Positions 58,438 to 64,000 of a stretch of DNA of 64,000 bases are shown here, piece after piece. Every line of letters begins with the position of its first letter. The first letter of the stretch is position 1. A model generated the notes under the pieces. It worked only from the letters and a program-made list of their open reading frames with translations. It had not been told where the DNA came from and made no database searches. Origin of the DNA: Limnoperna fortunei (taxonomy: Eukaryota; Mollusca; Bivalvia; Mytilida; Modiolidae); assembly GCA_944474755.1 (NCBI GenBank), contig OX104112.1:54448774-54512773 (forward strand). The letters run 5' to 3'. A program made the translations under genes and the position numbers.

Positions 58438-58655
58438 TTTCAGCTATATTATGGCATCCAGTTTATTGGCAGAAGAAGCTGAAAAAGACCCAAAGAAATC
58501 CTACGTTGGCCAGTATAACTGGTAAACATTTAATCATTTTCGATTAAGGTTTAAAATTTAGCACACCCATGCCTCTGACAGACAGACAACCTCTGTGTTG
58601 ACAGGCAGATGATCAATATTATATGACCCTACAGAACTCAGCAATGGAGCCTAAA
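58438..58655 (-). mobile_element. SINE, strongly diverged copy in an intron
   Basis: CAGCTATATTATGGCATCCA, then CTCTGTGTTGACAGGCAGAT, GATCAAT and AGCAATGGAGCC follow the SINE order. It lies within the large intron of the CTIL gene. Confidence 0.6.
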
Positions 58656-59260
58656 CCTACTTTAACAAACTTATACCCTTCCTCTTATTGGCAATTCATT
58701 TACTGGGGTGAAAATAATTTCATTTCTCTTCCAAGATAACATGAAAGAATTACACTTTTGAAAACTAATAATAATCTATGTCATTGTAGTGGTTTTTTTT
58801 AATAACTCAATATAATTAAAGTATGATAATGATCCATAAATGAAAAAATGAAAGTGAAAATAAAATTTTAAATTTTAATGTTATTATAAAAAGACCTAAA
58901 TATATCCAGCATACCAATATGTAAAGGTAATAGTAATTAAGATGTTATTATACTGCCAGCTGTTTTTTTGTAAGAACCACAAAACTTAAACACTAAAAAT
59001 TTTTATTTTATTTTTACAATTTAGAATTTCATGAGAAAAACAAACAGAATGTTGGTGTAAACAAATTAACCTTTTTACACTCTAATCAAAACCGTTCTCA
59101 GAGTATGTTAATGGATAGATAGTACTATGCATATGATGAAATATTAGGTAAAATATTAACAAGCTGACTATTGAAAAGTAAAAAATAATGAAAAATGCAA
59201 ACATCTAAGAATATAGAATAACATGTATGGCATTCCAACAACACACAAACAAAGGGATAC

Positions 59261-59284
59261 CTATGGGAGTGGTCCGCAGAATGT
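59261..59284 (-). CDS. Candidate 24 bp microexon of the CTIL gene
   Basis: On the minus strand an acceptor (CCTTGTTGATTTCAG) and a donor (GTATCC) enclose ACATTCTGCGGACCACTCCC plus ATAG. Its 24 bases are 1+21+2, exactly the phase needed between the exons at 61,426 and 57,146. Included, it would add eight residues (RHSADHSH); skipped, the frame is kept. It could therefore be a cassette microexon. Chance occurrence cannot be excluded. Confidence 0.35.
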   Translation of the reverse strand, partial: TFCGPLP

Positions 59285-60844
59285 CTGAAATCAACAAGGA
59301 AATGGACATTAGCCCTAACTGATAGGGATTACTCTATATTTACATTCATTCATAAAATAAAAAACACTATGCAGCAATCTCAAGATACAAAGATCAATAA
59401 ATCCTTTCAATTTCAATTTGTTCTTTTTTTCACAAGGGAACAAATCTCTAATCAAACTAATGACATTTTAGGAAAATTGAAACACATTGAGTTAAATAAA
59501 AATACAATAATAAAGAAATTAGTTTGTTTCCTCAATTCTATAATAATTTGGGACTATTTTATTTCAGAAAGTAAAAAACCATTTTACTTACTAGCTTAGA
59601 GAGAAGGGGCTACAAACATTTTTTTTCATTCCAAAGAAAACATGCACAATTTTGCACTTGTAAACAGATCCTAGACCCCACCTCCCCAGGAAATGCTTGA
59701 TTTCTCAGATATGGTTGTCATCAAAGTAGTCTTTTTATATATAATCCTGAGATGTTTATGAAACAACCATGAAAATTCTTAAAAATGAGCAGAAAGATCT
59801 GCTTTAAAAAGCAAAAGCACAACACGATTTATGCTTAATGATCTTGAATGCAATGTAAACTGAAATAATACAATGAATAGTTATAGAGCAATGTGTAAAA
59901 ACTATTTTCTTCTGAACTGAAAATTCAATGCATCAGTTAACAAGCATTTTAGTCAGCAAAACTGCAAAATACAATATTAAACTTTCAATTTTCCATTCAA
60001 TTCAAACAATTATTAATCTATTAACAGCATTCATCAAAATAAAAGAGAAATTTATTTGTTAAATAATCATGCAAAATTTCATGCAGTACATGCAGTTCAA
60101 GTGTTAGAATAATAATTACCTCCCCTTTTCTATATTAGTGCAACAAAGTTACAAGTATTAAGGTAGCATTTCAATGCAGTAAATATGCATGCTTAACCTA
60201 CGACAACAGATTTCTAGTGAAAAAAACGTTTAATATGGGATTTTGCCTCAAGTCTTTTTTATATTCAGTCAACTGTGTCTAAACATTTTGAGTATCAGAC
60301 AAATTTGTTTCCATGGTAACAACGCCAAAGAATTTTAAAATGTGCTTCGGTATCAGACACAATTTTATCAGAAAAACACCTATAATGTATAATAAAGTAT
60401 ACCCAGCTGCCTCATGGAACTCTCCAAGATATACACTATACTACGGAAAATGTATATTAAACCATCCGCATTACAAAAAGCATTCCTTTTTAGCTAAACT
60501 ATTATACAAAAAAAACAGGATTTGTCACCTCAAAATATAACATGGGCAGGTTTCCATAGTTGACATGCATCTCTCTGTCAACAAGTCATGTGCAAATCCA
60601 AATCTGATATATTAAAAGGGTTTCCATGATAGAGGAAATTTTTTACCTGCGACTTATTGATTATGTCATTAAATTATTTAGCAGAGGCAAGATTTTGTTT
60701 TTTGTTGTACAAAACGGATCATTGACCAAAATGACTTTGGAGCACAAGACGACAAAAACCTTGACCTTTGACAACTAGTCCTCATGAAATACATGGTTTG
60801 TCTCTCCTTATGAAGTTCTAGCAAATCACTTCCACAAGAATAAT

Positions 60845-60940
60845 TGCATTGGGTTTAATGCCCCTTGTAGCAATTTTCAGCTATAACATGTCTTCAATTT
60901 TTATTGGTGGAGTGAAGAATACCAGATCACCCGATTGTAC
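60845..60940 (-). mobile_element. SINE 3' fragment in an intron
   Basis: GGGTTTAATGCCCCTTGTAG, CAATTTTCAGCTATAACATG and TTTATTGGTGGAGTGAAG follow the SINE 3' body; heavily decayed. Confidence 0.55.
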
Positions 60941-61425
60941 AATGCATAAAGATCTAAATACCCATAAAATGTTCCCTGTTTAAACTTTAATATTCTGGAG
61001 TCATTAAATATAAAGTCTTGAAATTACCTCTCTGATACCGAAATTAAAATAAAATGTTGTTTGGTTGATATTTTGAAGAGAAAAGATTTTATCAACTTTA
61101 AACTCCCATCTCATTACTACTACCAGATAAAGTACATGAAAATAAAGAGGGCATCATTAGCAAGAAAACCTTTTTCTGTGTTTTCAATGTTTCAGTTTTC
61201 TTAAAGGTGAATACAAAACAATTTTTTGAAAAGTATGGATATTAAATATTAATGTCACCAAACAAATATGTTAAAAATCCAAGTTTTTAACCAATCACTG
61301 TGCTCAAACACAGATATGACAACACTTATCGAACAACAAACGATTTGCACATGACAATATGACATCATATCTATTTTTAGTCACTAGCCACTGTTAGATG
61401 TAGGTTATATGATAGATGGCTTCAC

Positions 61426-61497
61426 CTGTGATGAGTTCTAGTCTCATTCAACGAACTATTGGAGCTATACAGGGTACCCGAACTACTTATTCCTACG
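61426..61497 (-). CDS. Upstream exon of the CTIL gene
   Basis: 72 bp between acceptor ATAATTTTTTCAG and donor GTGAAG. In phase it codes VGISSSGTLYSSNSSLNETR and then THH, ending with AG that combines with the first T of the 57,146 exon to give Ser. The composition (Ser-rich, low complexity) matches the downstream exons. Further upstream exons must exist, but none could be identified with confidence before the window edge. Confidence 0.55.
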
Positions 61498-63270
61498 CTG
61501 AAAAAATTATAAGACATAATATGATAACTGAGGAGCTGAATACATGTTAGTTACACTGTTGAAAATGGCTTTTCATTTTTTTTTATATAGTAACTACAAA
61601 AATATGATTTTAATGATATTTACAAAACTTAAAAAAAAAGGTTTAAGCACAAAATTGTCAAAACATAAATTTGCACTGTATGGAATTAAATATAAAACTT
61701 TTTTATCATTTGCATCCAAGAAATATAATTGATTAATGATTAATATTTATTATATCAGAATATAAAAAAGGAAGCAAAAAAGACTTTTTAATAACAAAAA
61801 AGGGAGATAATTAGCAACCTATAGGAAACTTATAATTACAATTGCATTACCTCCCTTTAATATGCTTTTAAAATTTCTGAAAAAGTATATAACTTTGCAT
61901 TTTTCGACATCAAATTATCTGTTCAACAACTAAACAAAATTCTTTCACATAAAAATCTTGCATAGTTGTAAGAAGACTTTTACATATGCCTTAATCAAGA
62001 TATCTTGAATAAACTGAACCAGTCCCAAATTATTAGAATATGAAAAGCTATGTTCTAACAATGTCCAATTTTTAGTAAAAATGTGAGTCTGCTTGAATTG
62101 CTATTTTACTCCATGTATATATTGTATACATTTTGGTTAAATTTACATATCTAAAATGACTGATGTACAACATGCTACCAATCTGTGTAATAGAAAAACT
62201 TCAAAATGTGATTCTTATAAATTTAATATTTCTAATATCTTGTTTTATATATACAATAACACTATTATTTGTTCTATTATCAGATAAGTCAGGAAAACAA
62301 TTATGTTTCTTACTTATGTAATTATATTTTGATAAATTGAAGATATGTATTTCAATAAGTTTTAACGTTTATCATAATAACTGATAAAAATTATCCAAAA
62401 TAACTTTTAATTTCTGCATGACTTATGCTTATAAGTTTGTGTTTTGCTTTTCTCAAAACTATTAAAAGTTTTATTATTTTTTATTAGAAAGCTTTTAAAG
62501 TTATTTCAAAAACAGCATGTTTTTGAAAACCAGTGCCAAGCTTTAAACGTTCTGTGATCTCATTTAAGTCAAAGGTTCAATAAACAGCAGAACTGCTATG
62601 CATGTGATGCTATTAAAACGAGTCTGCTGTCTGTGTACTTAACTTTAATTACAAGTAAAGATAAACAAATAAAGTTTGATTAAATAACTAAATATTTTCA
62701 AACAAAACAATAAAATTTACATGGAGTCAAGCCAGATGTAATCACAGATATAAGTAAATGGAAAGTAAATAAATACAATATAGACAGCAACATGTTAGAA
62801 AGAATAATACAAATATATAACTAAGAATACATTTATATGGTCGTAGTCTGTTTTTAAACTCAGTTGTTGGTATATCTCAATTTTTTGCCTGAGAAATTTT
62901 AATATTTTAAAAAAGTAAATAAAATCACTTAAAAGTGGTTGTCCTATAAAAAGCCTCATCTTACCATATTTTACTGCAAGATTTAAAAAAACCCAACATT
63001 TTTGAATCCTAGAATATTTATAAACACAGAATACTAACTAATATTAGCAAGTAGATGTTGCCATGTCATAATTCTGGTCATCTGAAACATTTTAGGTTAA
63101 TACACAAGAGTTGCAAAACAAATTATCACGTGAACATTTTCAAAGTAGAGTGTAGAAAACTGAATGCAAAAAAGATTGTTCATACATATGACACAAATCC
63201 ACTACCAACAACTGGTACCTGGAACTGGTACCTGGGGAAAACTTCATTAGTAACATGTTAACTTTTATTT
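61498..63270. other. Intronic or upstream sequence, nothing certain
   Basis: AT-rich. A 9 bp candidate microexon is noted at 62,965-62,973 (see findings). The 68-residue plus-strand frame at 63,055 has no domain. Confidence 0.4.
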
Positions 63271-63271
63271 T

Positions 63272-63382
63272 TGTCCCGCGTCTTTATTGGGGGAAGAGTG
63301 CGGAGTACCTGCAGAAAACCTCTGACCTGTAGTAGGAAAACTGTCAATCCTAGTCATGATTGGAGTTGAGTGCACCATGCCT
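63272..63382 (-). mobile_element. SINE body fragment
   Basis: TTTATTGGGGGAAGAGTGCG, GAGTACCTGCAGAAAACC, GTCAATCCTAGTCATGATTG and GTTGAGTGCACCATGCC match the middle of the tRNA-headed SINE; both ends are missing. Confidence 0.8.
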
Positions 63383-64000
63383 TGCAAGTATGTTAGGGGG
63401 TAATGTGAACAAATAATCTGTTCCTATCAGGTGACATAAATTAGGATACAACACACATCTATGCTGATGTTTCAATAATACAACAGGGTGCACTCAAAAA
63501 CTACTACACTATACACAGTTTTAAGTTTTTTTGCCGTTATGTCAAGGAACAACAAGTTGCACTCTAGTAATACTAGAATACATAGTTTTAAGAGTTTCAG
63601 TGATTTTTAAAATAATAATTTCAGATAACTAAGATCAATCTATCTTTGTGTTTTAATAAAAAAAATTCTGACTAACTTTATCATTTGGAAAACTTAAGAT
63701 TTACTGAACACATGATAGTGCACACAATAGAATCAGAATTTTATTAATGTATCACTGTGCACATAGATTGTGGAAAGGGGAGATAACACAGGAAAATCCT
63801 GATAAGGTTATGATGAGAATTTTTTACTCAATTGCCTTGCACAAATTGATAATAACATTTCTTGTACTATCAACTATAATGCAGAAATGAATTATCAAAG
63901 GTACATAAGGTTCTAGTCTGAAAACTGGTGTTAACTGAATCAGAAAAAAAGTGTCGTAAATAATAAACTTAGGACCACAAGGTGTCACTGCTCAACTGAA
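63383..64000. other. Intergenic or intronic, nothing recognised
   Basis: AT-rich sequence up to the window edge, without supported exons or repeats. Confidence 0.4.

Noticed and set aside
60313..60540. 75-residue plus-strand frame (MVTTPKNFKMCFG...)
   Set aside because: It lies inside the predicted intron of the minus-strand gene and shows no recognisable motif or splice sites.
1..64000. Search for tRNA, rRNA or CRISPR arrays
   Set aside because: The only tRNA-like boxes belong to SINEs or isolated relics without cloverleaf; tandem arrays lack the unique spacers of a CRISPR locus.

Overview
The window looks like AT-rich nuclear DNA of a bivalve, most likely a mytilid mussel. The reasons are the low GC, long non-coding stretches, genes with introns, decayed LINE, Penelope-like and DDE transposon copies, a tRNA-headed SINE present about eleven times, and one copy (32.53-32.85 kb) of a repeat with the GCCAGACGCGCGTTTCGTCT core that I associate from memory with Mytilus genomes. 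Few of the open frames are host genes; most are transposon remnants or shadows of tandem repeats.

Layout. 0-7 kb: a LINE 3' end, two small inverted-repeat elements, a 2.1 kb satellite with a 118 bp higher-order unit, then a minus-strand LINE whose ORF2 carries a 2A-like motif ahead of an endonuclease domain, and a third LINE 3' end. 7.2-11.5 kb: copy A of a segmental duplication, with an apparently intact secreted protein gene (signal peptide, trefoil domain, RSRR-type site, ten-cysteine domain). 11.6-14.3 kb: tandem repeats. 14.3-22.5 kb: SINE, microsatellites and a Penelope-like relic. 22.5-24.2 kb: a composite of three palindromes. 24.2-26.5 kb: a diverged tandem triplication. 27.2-28.6 kb: a dead Harbinger-like transposase. 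30.5-31.9 kb: a decayed LINE reverse transcriptase. 32.4-35.7 kb: copy B of the segmental duplication, with a paralogue that lacks exactly the trefoil domain. 37.6-45.4 kb: several tandem and foldback structures sharing a GGGCTTCCGTA-like end. 46.5-47.6 kb: a LINE reverse transcriptase split by a miniature inverted-repeat element. 48-49.3 kb: a 482 bp unit repeated three times. 50-64 kb: fewer repeats, holding the 3' end of a minus-strand host gene whose exons join in phase and end in a CTIL prenylation box.

The two secreted proteins and the prenylated protein are the only host genes I can support. The paralogues share a nearly unchanged signal peptide and upstream region while about half of their mature residues differ, which suggests fast evolution of an extracellular, perhaps defence or mucosal, factor. 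No bacterial features (operons, CRISPR, Shine-Dalgarno sites) are present. Family names for repeats come from memory and were not checked by search.
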